Origin: UBA6168 sp041163745
GTDB lineage: Bacteria > Bacteroidota > Bacteroidia > Chitinophagales > Saprospiraceae
DNA length: 64,000 nt
Reading direction: 5' to 3'
Assembly (NCBI GenBank): GCA_041163745.1
Contig: JBEAQU010000081.1
Location: 62,001-126,000, forward strand
Shown: positions 27,350 through 36,801 of the stretch, one piece after another
Layout: the number at the start of each line of letters is the position of its first letter
How positions within the stretch are numbered: the first letter of the stretch is position 1
Program-made: the position numbers and the translations under genes
Notes under the pieces: generated by a model
Databases searched by the model: none
The model's input: the letters and a program-made list of their open reading frames with translations, nothing else
Told to the model about the DNA's origin: nothing

Positions 27350-29740
27350 CTACCGTTGGATCACGAACCTGCCCCTGCGCAGTTGTCCGGACTTGTTGCG
27401 GATGGTATACACATATAGCCCCGGCAGCCAGCCTGCCGTCTGCAGTTGTAGCTCCGGACCTTCGAAATCGGTGCGGACGAGGGTTTGACCCAGGCCGTTG
27501 GCAATGTCCAGGGAGAAGCGGGATTGTCCGTCGTATCCGGACAGGTCGAACCGAAGGAAATCATGGGCCGGATTGGGGGAGAGGCGGACCTGCCAATCCG
27601 GATCGGCAAGGGACAAGCCGTGGGAAATGGGATCGGCCTTGAAGCCCGTGACCGTCAGGTCGTCCAAGTAGAAACCGTCGGCGGAGACCGCGTCGTCCGA
27701 GACCATCCGGAAGGCGAACCGAAGGGAGACCGGTCCGTCCGGTGACAGGAACGGAGACAGGTCGACGGTTTCCTCCACCCAGGCCGGTTGGTTCCCGTCG
27801 TACACCGGTTCGTCCAGGATTTGTTCGGCCGTGCCGGGCTGGGTATGGCGACCGCAGAGCGCCTGGTAGCTTCCACCGTTGACCGATACCAATGCCTGTG
27901 CGTAATCTTCGTCGGCCTCGATCTGCCATTTGGCAAAGAATCGAAGGGTGGCGCCGTCCAGGTCCTGGAGGACGAGGGGATCGGACAGGACAAGTTCATT
28001 GGTGTTGTTCGGCGAATAATCGCCGGCCGGAGAATCGGTCAGACAGGATGGTGCCGAATGATAGGTCTGGGTGGTGATGCCCCAATCCGTGGAGCCGTCC
28101 CACGCCGAGGCATCGTCCGCGGAGTCGGTCCAAACGGGACCACCCGAAGCGGCGAAAATACGGTGGAAGGGCTGACGCCAGGTGAACTGTCCATTGGATA
28201 GGACCATCTCGAGGTGTACGGTGTCACCCGGTTGGATGCTGGGGGACAAGGTGTAGGGGATGGCGTCGGTGGCCTGTTCGAGATGGAAGAGGCCGAACTG
28301 AAGCCCGTTGCCTGTTTCCTGGACGAGGTCGGAGGTGGTTTGCAGCGATACGTCCAGGGCCCCGGAAGCCAGCCCGTATTTGGTCAGGTTGAAAGGCTGG
28401 GATTGCTGAAGGCCGGTCAGGTAGCGTTCGTCCGGGAGTTGCAGCCGGCCATAGTTCAGTGCCAGGTGGGCGGCCAGCAGGTTCATCCGCATGCAATTCC
28501 TGTTGAGGTCGTCGATGGCCGAGGAAGGCGGCCAGAATCCCCAGGTGCCCGGACCGACCTCCGGTGTCATGGAAAAGATCTTGTCCTTGGTCGTTTGTTC
28601 ACCGTACATCCAGTCGTCCGACACCCCGTTGACCGTATAACCGACGGTCTGTGTGCTGAAACCTGCAAGGAAATCGTTTTCCCGGGTCATGAGCTGGCCG
28701 AAAGCGGTGAAGGTGCCGTGGTCGGGGGTGGCGGAGTCCGTAAAGCCCCAAGGGTATACCAGGAGGTTGCCGAAGGTGTGGTAGTTCAGGGCGATCCGGA
28801 AGGGATGTGCCAGGCAAAGGTCTCGGATCATCCGGGTCTCCGGCTCGGAAAAGGGTCCGGGACCGCGGTAGGTCTGTGCATCTGTATTCGGGGAGGAACC
28901 GATGTTGTCATGGCCCCATGCCAGGCCGTAGTTCCGGTTGAGGTCCACGCCGAACGAACCGTTTCCGTTTGGGCGGCGGTTTTTTCGCCACATACCGCCT
29001 CCGTTGGGGTTGTTGGCCTCGTTGAAGAGGTAGCCATCGGGATTGACGCAGGGGACGAATACCAGGGACAGGTTGTCCACGAGGTAAGTGACTTCCTCGT
29101 CGCTGCCGTAGTTTTCGAGCAGGTACCACATGAAGAAAATCAATTGAGACAGGCTGTTGGGTTCCCGTGCATGGTGGAGGGCGGTGTACAGTACGGCCGG
29201 TTCCGAGGGGTCTGTGGTCTGCGGCTGGTCTGAAATACGGATCCAGTACACCGGACGGCCTTCATGGGTGGTGTAATCGGTTGTGATGGGCGTGCGGACG
29301 CTGATGAGCTGGGGGTATTGCTGTGCCATGGCATCCAGGTTGTCCAGCATTTCCTGATAGGTGAAATATCCGCCCATGCTGCCGGCCTGGTAGTTGGAAG
29401 GAGTGGACCAGTCCGTCGAGGGAACCGGGGGGCTGCAGGTGCTGTTGCGCGTGGAAAGGGATGTTTCCGAGGCGGCATCGCTCCGGTACGCCGCCAGGTC
29501 TGGAATGAGTACGGTGGTCCGGAAGCCGGCTGCCAGGAGAAGTTCGCCTTCCGCTTCGGAGAATTCGCTGACGAAATATTTGTAGGGTTGGAGATGGCCA
29601 TGGTCGGTATCTAGTCCCATCCGGGCCAATGCCTCGAACGGATGTTCGTTGTCCAGCCAGACCTTTAGTCGGGCGTATGGCTGGCCGGAGAGGTCGCAAC
29701 AGAGCCAGACGGACAGTTGCAGGATCAGGAAGGTACGCAT
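27350..29740 (-). CDS. M14 zinc carboxypeptidase with type IX secretion sorting domain
   Basis: 796 residues from the ATG at 29740, giving a clean signal peptide (about 1-19). The M14 catalytic domain (about 120-420) has zinc ligands in ALHHAREPNS (His190, Glu193) and YHTFG (His321), substrate residues in VNPDGY and GVDLNRNYG, and the catalytic Glu394 in MTPEVGP. A beta-sandwich region follows (about 560-705, including the GFYLDDLTVTGF strand typical of MAM/jelly-roll modules). The last ~75 residues (LSPNPAHDFLRFDL ... GLYVYTIRNKSGQ) form a type A C-terminal sorting domain for type IX secretion. It is probably a secreted or surface-bound peptidase for nutrient acquisition. Confidence 0.93.
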   Translation of the reverse strand: MRTFLILQLSVWLCCDLSGQPYARLKVWLDNEHPFEALARMGLDTDHGHLQPYKYFVSEFSEAEGELLLAAGFRTTVLIPDLAAYRSDAASETSLSTRNSTCSPPVPSTDWSTPSNYQAGSMGGYFTYQEMLDNLDAMAQQYPQLISVRTPITTDYTTHEGRPVYWIRISDQPQTTDPSEPAVLYTALHHAREPNSLSQLIFFMWYLLENYGSDEEVTYLVDNLSLVFVPCVNPDGYLFNEANNPNGGGMWRKNRRPNGNGSFGVDLNRNYGLAWGHDNIGSSPNTDAQTYRGPGPFSEPETRMIRDLCLAHPFRIALNYHTFGNLLVYPWGFTDSATPDHGTFTAFGQLMTRENDFLAGFSTQTVGYTVNGVSDDWMYGEQTTKDKIFSMTPEVGPGTWGFWPPSSAIDDLNRNCMRMNLLAAHLALNYGRLQLPDERYLTGLQQSQPFNLTKYGLASGALDVSLQTTSDLVQETGNGLQFGLFHLEQATDAIPYTLSPSIQPGDTVHLEMVLSNGQFTWRQPFHRIFAASGGPVWTDSADDASAWDGSTDWGITTQTYHSAPSCLTDSPAGDYSPNNTNELVLSDPLVLQDLDGATLRFFAKWQIEADEDYAQALVSVNGGSYQALCGRHTQPGTAEQILDEPVYDGNQPAWVEETVDLSPFLSPDGPVSLRFAFRMVSDDAVSADGFYLDDLTVTGFKADPISHGLSLADPDWQVRLSPNPAHDFLRFDLSGYDGQSRFSLDIANGLGQTLVRTDFEGPELQLQTAGWLPGLYVYTIRNKSGQLRRGRFVIQR

Positions 29741-29958
29741 GAACGAAGTTTTTTCAGTGCGTAAATAAAGGGAATCCTGACGCGACGGACAAATGTCGGA
29801 CCGGGATAATTCGAAATCGGTCGGCCGACAGGCCGACAATGGGGGTGAACGTTGGTCCCAAGGTATTGTTTGGACGAAAAAAACGCATATTTGTGGGAAG
29901 GGTCGGGCAGATGGTCCGGAGGCCATGCGACCGACCGCCGCTCACCAATTCGTCGACG

Positions 29959-31197
29959 ATGACCAGTTGCACCTTGTTGGAACTCAACACATACATCCGC
30001 CGGGTAATGGCGTTGAACTTTGCAGAGGCTTTGTGGGTGCGTTGCGAGTTGGCCGCTGTGAAGTATTCCCGGGGGCACATGTACCTTGACCTGCTGGAAA
30101 AGGACAGCTCTTCCGACGGGGTTGTCGCCCAAGCCCAGGCTGTGCTGTGGAGTCGGCGGCGGCAGGACTTGGAAAGAAAGTTCGCAGCGGAATTCCATGC
30201 CATGTTTGCGGAGGGTCAGGCGGTCAACCTCCTGGTAAAGGTGGATTATCACGAGCGTCACGGGTTGAAGCTCGTGGTGGAGGACATAGACCCCCGGTAC
30301 ACGTTGGGCGCGATGGCCTGGCGGCGGCACCAGGTGGTGGAGCAGCTGAAGGCGGAAGGATTTCTGGGTAGGAATGGGGCTATACCGCTTCCAATGGTCC
30401 TGCAGCGCATCGCGGTGGTGTCTGCGGCGGGGGCAGCCGGTTGGGCGGATTTCCTTCACCAGTTGCGGGAGAATCCTTTCGGTTATGGGTTTCGGGCGAC
30501 CCTGTTCGAAGCGGCGATGCAAGGACCTCAGGCACCGCCCGAGGTGGCGGCGCAATTGTCTGCGATCGAGACACGGTCGGGGGAATTCGACGTCATTTGC
30601 ATCCTCCGTGGCGGTGGAGCCAGGTTGGACCTGGCGGCGTTCGATGACCTGTCACTGGGCAAGGCCGTCGCCACTTGCAGGCTGCCGGTGCTGGTCGGCA
30701 TCGGTCACGAAGTAGACCGCACCGTGTTGGACATGGTCGCCCATTCTTCGCTCAAGACACCCACCGCCCTGGCGGATTTCCTGATTCATCACAACAGCAC
30801 CTTCGAGGCGGGCCTCTCCGCCGAGCAGCAGCGACTTCGCCGCCTGGCAGAGCGGTGCATGGAGGAAGAGGCACGGCGTCTGCGGCAGTTTGGACAAATG
30901 GTGCTGCTGGCAGGCAGCGCCTGGCTGCAGGCGGCTCGGGCGCGGCTGAGCATGTGGGAGGAAGGCCTGCCCCGTTGGGCGGACCGGGCATTGTCACAGG
31001 CACACGAGCACCTGCAGGAACAGGAGCGCTTTCTGGCCGCACTCGATCCGAAGACCATCCTGCGGCGCGGATACAGCCTGGTGTACAAGGACGGCCGGCT
31101 GGTCACCGCCGCGTCATCGGTGGAATCCGGAGACGAACTGGACATCCGGCTGGCGGAAGGCCGCTTGTTCGCAACCGTTGATAAAAAACAGCCATGA
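29959..31197 (+). CDS. xseA: Exodeoxyribonuclease VII large subunit
   Basis: 412 residues from the ATG at 29959, giving the expected MTSCTLLELNTYIRRV start (OB-fold domain). The catalytic domain includes IAVVSAAGAAGWADFL, the ILRGGGARLDLAAFDD motif and GIGHEVDRTVLDMVAH. A long coiled-coil arm follows (about 270-370), and the C-terminus ends with the RGYSLVYKDGR segment. With XseB it degrades single-stranded DNA into oligonucleotides. The stop overlaps the xseB start as ATGA, indicating translational coupling. Confidence 0.95.
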   Translation: MTSCTLLELNTYIRRVMALNFAEALWVRCELAAVKYSRGHMYLDLLEKDSSSDGVVAQAQAVLWSRRRQDLERKFAAEFHAMFAEGQAVNLLVKVDYHERHGLKLVVEDIDPRYTLGAMAWRRHQVVEQLKAEGFLGRNGAIPLPMVLQRIAVVSAAGAAGWADFLHQLRENPFGYGFRATLFEAAMQGPQAPPEVAAQLSAIETRSGEFDVICILRGGGARLDLAAFDDLSLGKAVATCRLPVLVGIGHEVDRTVLDMVAHSSLKTPTALADFLIHHNSTFEAGLSAEQQRLRRLAERCMEEEARRLRQFGQMVLLAGSAWLQAARARLSMWEEGLPRWADRALSQAHEHLQEQERFLAALDPKTILRRGYSLVYKDGRLVTAASSVESGDELDIRLAEGRLFATVDKKQP

Positions 31198-31430
31198 GTA
31201 AGACAAAAGAAAAAGCTTCGACCTACGAAGAGGCCATGCACGAACTGCAGGACATAACGATCCGCCTGCAGGCGGCGAACATCAGCATGGATGACCTGGC
31301 GGACGCTGTTCGTCGGGCGAACGAACTGATCCGGTACTGCCGGGAGCGCCTCCGGACTACCGAACAGGAGATTCGTCAATTGACGGAAGAAACGGAAACG
31401 CCTGGGGAGGAAGGCATCAATCCACTATAA
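31194..31430 (+). CDS. xseB: Exodeoxyribonuclease VII small subunit
   Basis: 78 residues, the usual XseB size. It contains the family pattern TYEEAMHELQDITIRLQA and the amphipathic second helix DLADAVRRANELIRYCRERL. Its ATG overlaps the xseA stop codon by 4 nt. Its 3' end overlaps the convergent M43 peptidase gene by 14 nt. It works as the multi-copy partner that wraps the XseA coiled-coil arm. Confidence 0.93.
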   Translation: MSKTKEKASTYEEAMHELQDITIRLQAANISMDDLADAVRRANELIRYCRERLRTTEQEIRQLTEETETPGEEGINPL

Positions 31431-32916
31431 TCAGTTTCCGGGTCTCCCGGTTTCCTTCCGATTGCATCATGAGGTAGTATAGTCCGGTTGGGAGATGGTC
31501 CATGTTGATTTCCAAAGGATTGCTTCCGGCGGAGAGCACCTGTTTCCCGGTTTGCGCCATAAGCTGGCCGGTAGAGGAAAACAAGGCGAAGGTCGCCTCG
31601 ACGGGGCGGCTCGCCTCCAACCGGATCGTGACGGCTCCGGCGGACCGGGCAGGATTGGGGTCGATTTGCCATCGGGTGCCAACCAGGGGCGTCTCGGCGG
31701 TGTCGCTGAAGATGTTTCCGGTCTTGAAAATCCGTTGGGAGGAATAATTTGCGCAGGTGGCGTACTCGTTGAACGGCATGACACGCCACAGGAACGTCTG
31801 GTCTGGCGGAAGATCCGTCAGGACATGTGGGGAGGATGGAACGATATACCGGACGTTGCCGATCGTTGAGTTGGATATTTCCACCAGGTAGCGGTTGGCA
31901 CCCGGCACGGCGTTCCATTCCAGGACGACATGGTTGTAGGTGTCGATTTTCTGATTCGAGGCGGGATGGGTGAGTGTCGTGGGGCCGGTGACGGCATCCA
32001 GGGTCGGCGTGATGCCCGGCCGCACATAATTTCGGTTCGGATGGAACAGGCTGTTGTTTATCTGGACGATCTGTTGATTGGAAAAGTGGTATTCGTTACA
32101 GTTGTCGAAATAATTCATGCGGTTGGACACATCCGGTGTCAGCAGGGCGCCGGTCGGGTCCTTGGCGTTTTTGTTGTAGACACAGGAGTTGTCCGGACCG
32201 AACATATAATCAGCCGGCGTATCGCAGATGTAATCTCCGGCGGTGGTGCAGTTGCTTGCGTTGACATATTCGTTGGGGACACCGTCCGGTGAGATGGCGC
32301 CGACAGGATTGCCATGCACCGCCGGATTCCATCCGCCGCTGCTTTCCCATCCGTTGAAAGTATGCAGCAGGCTGAAAAAGTGTCCGACTTCATGCGGCAG
32401 CACGTTGGGGTCGGTCACGAAATTGTCGCTGGCGATGATCCAGTCGTTACCGCCAGGTCCGGAAGGCAGCTGATAATATGCCGCCACCCCGGGGTTTGCT
32501 ATTTGGTCCACGATGAACACATTGATGGCATTGTAGACCATGTTGGAGGAAATGGTGTTGAATGCGCTGAAAGATTCCGGGTTGTTGTAGACGGCGTTGT
32601 TGTTCAGGTATTTGAATTCCTTCAGATAGAACTGTATGTCCAGTTCGGCGTAACTCTCGTTGAGGAGGCAGAGGGATTGCAGGGCGAGTCGTTCCGACGG
32701 TCGGCCGGTACCGTCCGATTTCGCAACCAGATGGTATCGCACAGGCACGTAGGTAACGGCGCTACGGGTATGTACGAAACCGCGCATGTCCTCCCGGACC
32801 TGGTGGAACTCGAGGGACAGCTGCCGCGCATCCTCCGCGGTAAGTCCGCACCAGTTCTGTTGGGCCAAAAGAGGCGCGATGAAGAGCAAAAACAAGGTGG
32901 TCAGTCGGATTTGCAT
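31417..32916 (-). CDS. M43-like (pappalysin-type) metallopeptidase with type IX sorting domain
   Basis: 499 residues from the ATG at 32916, giving a signal peptide (about 1-19, ending LLAQQ). The zinc motif is HEVGHFFSLLH (His175, Glu176, His179, His185), a metzincin-type pattern in which the usual Gly at the eighth position is Ser182. A Met-turn candidate is Met267 in SNRMNYFDNC. A fibronectin-like region (about 330-410) follows, and the final ~80 residues (IDPNPARSAGAVTIRLE ... LYYLMMQSEG) are a type A sorting domain. It is a likely secreted peptidase exported by type IX secretion. Confidence 0.9.
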   Translation of the reverse strand: MQIRLTTLFLLFIAPLLAQQNWCGLTAEDARQLSLEFHQVREDMRGFVHTRSAVTYVPVRYHLVAKSDGTGRPSERLALQSLCLLNESYAELDIQFYLKEFKYLNNNAVYNNPESFSAFNTISSNMVYNAINVFIVDQIANPGVAAYYQLPSGPGGNDWIIASDNFVTDPNVLPHEVGHFFSLLHTFNGWESSGGWNPAVHGNPVGAISPDGVPNEYVNASNCTTAGDYICDTPADYMFGPDNSCVYNKNAKDPTGALLTPDVSNRMNYFDNCNEYHFSNQQIVQINNSLFHPNRNYVRPGITPTLDAVTGPTTLTHPASNQKIDTYNHVVLEWNAVPGANRYLVEISNSTIGNVRYIVPSSPHVLTDLPPDQTFLWRVMPFNEYATCANYSSQRIFKTGNIFSDTAETPLVGTRWQIDPNPARSAGAVTIRLEASRPVEATFALFSSTGQLMAQTGKQVLSAGSNPLEINMDHLPTGLYYLMMQSEGNRETRKLIIVD

Positions 32917-33108
32917 GGCGTTGTCTTTGAAAATGATTGGGTTGGTTGCCGGGACGCGCTGCCCCCGGGACAAGGTTGCCGGCCCGGCCAATCCGAATCT
33001 ACGTCATCCACACCAGCCCGGAAGCGTCGCCGGATGCCAAGGTAGTGATTTTCGGCTGCACAGGCCGTCTTTGCGTCGACAAAACGGATTTTTCAATTTT
33101 GAAATAGC

Positions 33109-33116
33109 TACTTTTG
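33109..33116 (+). promoter_or_regulatory. Promoter-like -7 element upstream of mdh
   Basis: TACTTTTG matches TAnnTTTG in an AT-rich stretch 83 nt before the mdh start. No TTTG is found at the ideal upstream distance. Confidence 0.4.
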
Positions 33117-33198
33117 CGCCGCTTTTCTAAAGCGTGGTAACCTCTTCAACACTAACCGGCGGAAACAGGTTCTTGTTTTTGCCGCAAATATCTCCATC

Positions 33199-34131
33199 AT
33201 GAGCAAAGTTTCGATCATCGGCGCAGGAAATGTGGGCGCTACCTGTGCCAATGTGCTGGCCCACAAGGATATAGTAAAGGAGGTGGTGCTGATTGACATC
33301 GTTGGCAACATGGCCAAAGGGAAGGCGCTCGATTCCTGGCAACAGGCCCCGATCGACCATTACAGCACTTACCTGACAGGATCCGACGATTATGCGGACA
33401 CAGCTGGCAGCGACATTGTCGTCATCACCGCCGGTGTGCCCAGAAAGCCCGGCATGAGCAGGGACGACCTCATCTCCACGAATGCGAAAATTGTCAACTC
33501 CGTGACGGAGAACATCCGCAGACATTCTGAGAACCCGATCCTGATCGTCGTGTCCAATCCTTTGGATGTCATGACACTGGCCTGTTGGAAAGCGTCCGGC
33601 CTGCCCTCCTCCCGGGTATTCGGCATGGCCGGTATCCTGGATACGGCGCGTTACCGCGCTTTTCTGGCTACCGCACTGGATGTATCCCCCAAGGATATCC
33701 AGGCCCTGTTGATGGGCGGACACGGGGACACCATGGTTCCGCTGCCCAGGTATACGACGGTCGCCGGTATTCCGGTCACGGAACTCATTGACGCCGACAC
33801 CCTGGACGGCATCGTGGACCGCACCCGAAAGGGTGGGGGAGAATTGGTGCAACTGATGGGAACCTCGGCCTGGTATGCACCCGGTGCCGCCGCCGCCCAG
33901 ATGGTGGAGGCTATTCTGAAGGACGAAAAACGTATCTTCCCGGTATGTGCTCGCTTGGACGGGGAATATGGTATGTCCGACATCTTCCTGGGAGTACCGG
34001 TGAAATTGGGAAGGAACGGAATTGAATCCATCATAGAAGTTCCATTGAACGAAGCCGAGAAATCCCTGCTCGACGAGTCCGCCAAGGCAGTTCGGTCCGT
34101 CATCGACGTGTTCAACGGCATGGATCTGTGA
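33199..34131 (+). CDS. mdh: Malate dehydrogenase
   Basis: 310 residues, LDH-like bacterial malate dehydrogenase. It interconverts malate and oxaloacetate with NAD in the TCA cycle. Visible motifs are the NAD fold IIGAGNVGATCA (6-17), the mobile loop with substrate Arg residues AGVPRKPGMSRDDL, VSNPLDVMT and the catalytic His in LLMGGHGDTMVPL. The Arg in the PRKPG loop supports malate over lactate. A short intrinsic terminator follows directly. Confidence 0.97.
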   Translation: MSKVSIIGAGNVGATCANVLAHKDIVKEVVLIDIVGNMAKGKALDSWQQAPIDHYSTYLTGSDDYADTAGSDIVVITAGVPRKPGMSRDDLISTNAKIVNSVTENIRRHSENPILIVVSNPLDVMTLACWKASGLPSSRVFGMAGILDTARYRAFLATALDVSPKDIQALLMGGHGDTMVPLPRYTTVAGIPVTELIDADTLDGIVDRTRKGGGELVQLMGTSAWYAPGAAAAQMVEAILKDEKRIFPVCARLDGEYGMSDIFLGVPVKLGRNGIESIIEVPLNEAEKSLLDESAKAVRSVIDVFNGMDL

Positions 34132-34134
34132 GCG

Positions 34135-34156
34135 GGCCATCCACTGGCCTTTTTTT
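34135..34156 (+). terminator. Intrinsic terminator of mdh
   Basis: A GGCCA/TGGCC stem with a 5-nt loop is followed immediately by seven T residues, starting 4 nt after the mdh stop codon. Confidence 0.7.
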
Positions 34157-34169
34157 CTAACAAAGGAAC

Positions 34170-34220
34170 CAAGGGAAAAAAGAAAAGACCCGGTGCGACG
34201 GTTTGGAGACCGTCGCACCG
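34170..34220 (-). terminator. Intrinsic terminator of the NlpC/P60-like gene
   Basis: A perfect 12-bp inverted repeat (cggtgcgacggt and its complement, 6-nt loop, 34191-34220) is followed on the minus strand by a T-rich tract at 34190-34170. It lies about 50 nt downstream of the NlpC/P60-like stop codon. Confidence 0.75.
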
Positions 34221-34268
34221 CCCGCTGTCACGGACAGTATTTGGACGGAGGATTCAGCCAGGTCGGCA

Positions 34269-35123
34269 TCAGAACAAACGTCCTTGCCATTCCTCCTCGC
34301 GGATGAATGGCTTCCCGTCTGCCCGCGCCGCCTCGTGCGCTGCTTTCGGGAGCAGCCTCTTGACAACCCGCAGGCGGTGCGAGTAACGGCGTTCCTTCTC
34401 GACATATATGCCGTAATGGTCCAGCCGGTCGATGCGAACCTGCTCGTAGGCATGGATGATGCGGTTGTCCGGCAACAGTATGCCCGTATGACTGATGTTG
34501 CCGGCCTTGTTCTCGAAAAATGCGAGGTCGCCTGGTTCGGCCTCATCGATGAAATCCACCAGTACGCCCTGGTGCACCTGTTTGTCAGGCAGGCGCTGCA
34601 GCGGGATCCCTACGATTCGGAAGACCATCTGCGTGAAACCGGATGCGTCAATGCCCAGGGGAGACCTGCCGCCCCACTGATACGGGGAGAAGAGATAACG
34701 ACGGGCAATCTTGGCGACCTGGTCCGCCGTAGGGGTCAAGTGCTCCGGAAACACTGCCCGTCCGCTGTAGAAGTAGGTCTGGTCATCCAGGCTGAACTTC
34801 ATGCCGTCGAAGTCGGGCAGGCGGGCGCCCAAGGTGACGGGAACGGCGTGCTCGTTTGAGAGGAGAGGCTGGAAGACATCCAGGCAATAGGCGAAACGTT
34901 GTTGGAAATGTTGTGCCGTCTCCATCGAAATCGACAATAGTTGCCTGGATTTTACCCACCCCAGACAGTTGTCCCAAGGACATCGGACTTTCGTCCAGGC
35001 CCTGCCGGCCCGGTCGATGACCTCCACCACCTCTCCGAAGAGCAACTGACTGACCTGCTCGCTCTTGTCGGCGGCACTGTTCCGCATGGGAACGACGCTA
35101 AGATGGCAGATGGCAGCGTTCAT
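34269..35123 (-). CDS. NlpC/P60-like protein with SH3 domains, catalytic Cys replaced by Ala
   Basis: 284 residues from the ATG at 35123. It begins with an SH3b-like domain (about 5-65, with SVVPMRNSAADKSEQVSQLL and WTKVRC), a second linker/SH3-like part (about 66-125), and an NlpC/P60 (C40) domain (about 130-245). The family normally has D-C-S-G-F at the start of the catalytic helix; here it reads GIDASGFTQ, so the nucleophile position is Ala160 (codon gca). Both downstream histidines remain (SHTGILL His212, IIHAYEQ His224). Peptidoglycan endopeptidase activity is therefore doubtful; a binding or regulatory role is possible. No signal peptide is obvious, as in many Bacteroidota members of this group. 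Confidence 0.85.
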   Translation of the reverse strand: MNAAICHLSVVPMRNSAADKSEQVSQLLFGEVVEVIDRAGRAWTKVRCPWDNCLGWVKSRQLLSISMETAQHFQQRFAYCLDVFQPLLSNEHAVPVTLGARLPDFDGMKFSLDDQTYFYSGRAVFPEHLTPTADQVAKIARRYLFSPYQWGGRSPLGIDASGFTQMVFRIVGIPLQRLPDKQVHQGVLVDFIDEAEPGDLAFFENKAGNISHTGILLPDNRIIHAYEQVRIDRLDHYGIYVEKERRYSHRLRVVKRLLPKAAHEAARADGKPFIREEEWQGRLF

Positions 35124-35507
35124 TAAGAAGCCGTACTGGGATTTTTCATTTGTCGTGCAGGTGTATGCACACGGGCCTGCCGCAGGAGGGGACGCGGCAC
35201 ATGCGCACGGAACTGCCGATATTTGTGTAGACGGACAACAACCCCGATGATTGGCTGTTAAACAGCATCTGCCGGGGATATCTTGCATCAGTCAACCAAA
35301 AATAATATTTCAGCCGATATGTCCGTTCAAACTGGGTGATATAATTGTCGTTTTCCGCCGATACGCCCACCGAAAGGAAACTTGCCCCGGGAGCGGACCA
35401 CCCTGCCGCTCCAACCTGCAACACTTTCGCCCGGCTGGTCGTACATTTGCATGTGGCTGCTATGAAGGCCCGGGCTGTCCGATTCAAACATCCGTAAACC
35501 AGATGGC
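35124..35507. other. Divergent intergenic region between the NlpC/P60-like gene and sprF-like gene
   Basis: About 380 bp. One frame on the minus strand is open but lacks a recognisable family or start context. A TACATTTG -7-like element faces the sprF-like gene. Confidence 0.4.
35442..35449 (+). promoter_or_regulatory. Promoter-like -7 element upstream of the PorP/SprF gene
   Basis: TACATTTG matches TAnnTTTG 58 nt before the start codon. The -33 region is not convincing. Confidence 0.4.
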
Positions 35508-36590
35508 ATGACTATTTCCCGATTTTCCTTGGTGTCTTTCCGCTGCACAATGATGGCCCTGGCCTTTTGGATCGCCGGTCGCCAGGCCGCGGTCGCCCAA
35601 GACCGGCCGTTCAGCCAGTTCTACGCATCCCCACTGGTATTGAACCCGGCTCTGACCGGGGCCTTCGAAGGAAAGTTCAGGGTCTCGGCGATCTACCGGG
35701 ACCAATGGCGGCAAGTGACACAACGTTCCTTCACCACGGCGGCGGCAAGCCTGGACCTCCGCTGGCCTGTCCGTATCGCCGGTTCTCGATACAAAGACCA
35801 CGCCGCCATCGGCGTGTACTTTCTTCACGACCAGGCTGGCCTGCTCGATTTCAGCACTACCCAGCTGACAATCTCCGGCGCCTTTCACAAGGCGCTCGAT
35901 CTCAAAGCCACCCAGGTTCTGTCGCTGGGCTTCCAGGCCGGCGTCGTCCAGCGAAATGTCAACTTCGGAAACATCACCTTCGAAGACCAGTTCAACGGAG
36001 TCAATGCTTATGATTCTCCGACCGCGGAAAGGCTTCCGGAAAACAATTACGCTTTTGGTGATTATTCCGTTGGGCTGAATTACGTGTATTCTCCCACCGG
36101 ATCCAGGTTCCGCCTGTTCACCGGCGCGGCTATCCATCATCTCGCTCGTCCAAGCGTCAGCTTTTATCAAAATACTGCCGGCGATACCGAATATCCCGAC
36201 AACCGACTTGACCGGAGATATTCGGTCCAGCTGAGTGCACAGGTTCCACTTTCCAAGGGCCTGGCCCTCCTGCCCAGGACCGTCTTCGAAAGACAGGGGC
36301 AACATATGAAACTGGACGTCGGGTCCAATGTCCGCATCAGCACCAGTGATTTCAGAAACACCGCCCTGCATCTCGGCGGATTCGCCCGGCCTGTCTCGGA
36401 CGCATCCGGCGATTACCGGCTGGATGCGCTGGTCGCCTTGGTCGGCTTCGAAATCAACAACGTGCTAATCGGTTGCAGCTATGACTTATTTCTGGGACCG
36501 ACTACCAACTTCAACCGCTCTTCTTTCGAAATCTCGGTCGCTTACCTCGGGGAATACGAGGACGACCTCATCCTTTGTCCGAAATTCTGA
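35508..36590 (+). CDS. PorP/SprF family type IX secretion outer-membrane protein
   Basis: 360 residues. A signal peptide (about 1-30, ending AAVAQ) is followed by the family signature DRPFSQFYASPLVLNPALTG (about 32-51) and then a barrel-like repeat of amphipathic strands ending in a C-terminal Phe, as expected for outer-membrane insertion. PorP/SprF proteins attach to PorE and help secrete type B cargo such as the SprB adhesin in gliding Bacteroidota. No large adhesin gene is adjacent, but a PorE-like gene lies about 2.6 kb further on. It may alternatively be one of several paralogues tied to another cargo. Confidence 0.93.
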   Translation: MTISRFSLVSFRCTMMALAFWIAGRQAAVAQDRPFSQFYASPLVLNPALTGAFEGKFRVSAIYRDQWRQVTQRSFTTAAASLDLRWPVRIAGSRYKDHAAIGVYFLHDQAGLLDFSTTQLTISGAFHKALDLKATQVLSLGFQAGVVQRNVNFGNITFEDQFNGVNAYDSPTAERLPENNYAFGDYSVGLNYVYSPTGSRFRLFTGAAIHHLARPSVSFYQNTAGDTEYPDNRLDRRYSVQLSAQVPLSKGLALLPRTVFERQGQHMKLDVGSNVRISTSDFRNTALHLGGFARPVSDASGDYRLDALVALVGFEINNVLIGCSYDLFLGPTTNFNRSSFEISVAYLGEYEDDLILCPKF

Positions 36591-36801
36591 GCCAATCCCG
36601 GTCCAAGGCCGCCTTCCGACCTCTGTCTTGTTGCGCAGTCTTTTTTTGGGCCACATCATCCATTGGTAAATAATAAATAAAACATAAAAAAACATAAAAT
36701 TGACTAATTCATATTTCATATACAATTGAAATGAAAACGCTTCAGCTGACTTTGTCCGTACGGATGCGAGCGGCCGGCCAGCTTAAAAAACAGCCTTAAT
36801 T

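Noticed and set aside
29839..29958. N-terminal extension of exonuclease VII large subunit
   Set aside because: The 40 extra residues are Arg/Pro-rich and unlike the family, whose conserved start matches the ATG at 29959.
35146..35487. 113-codon minus-strand frame between the NlpC/P60-like and sprF-like genes
   Set aside because: It overlaps a promoter-like element on the other strand and has no family resemblance or clear start context.
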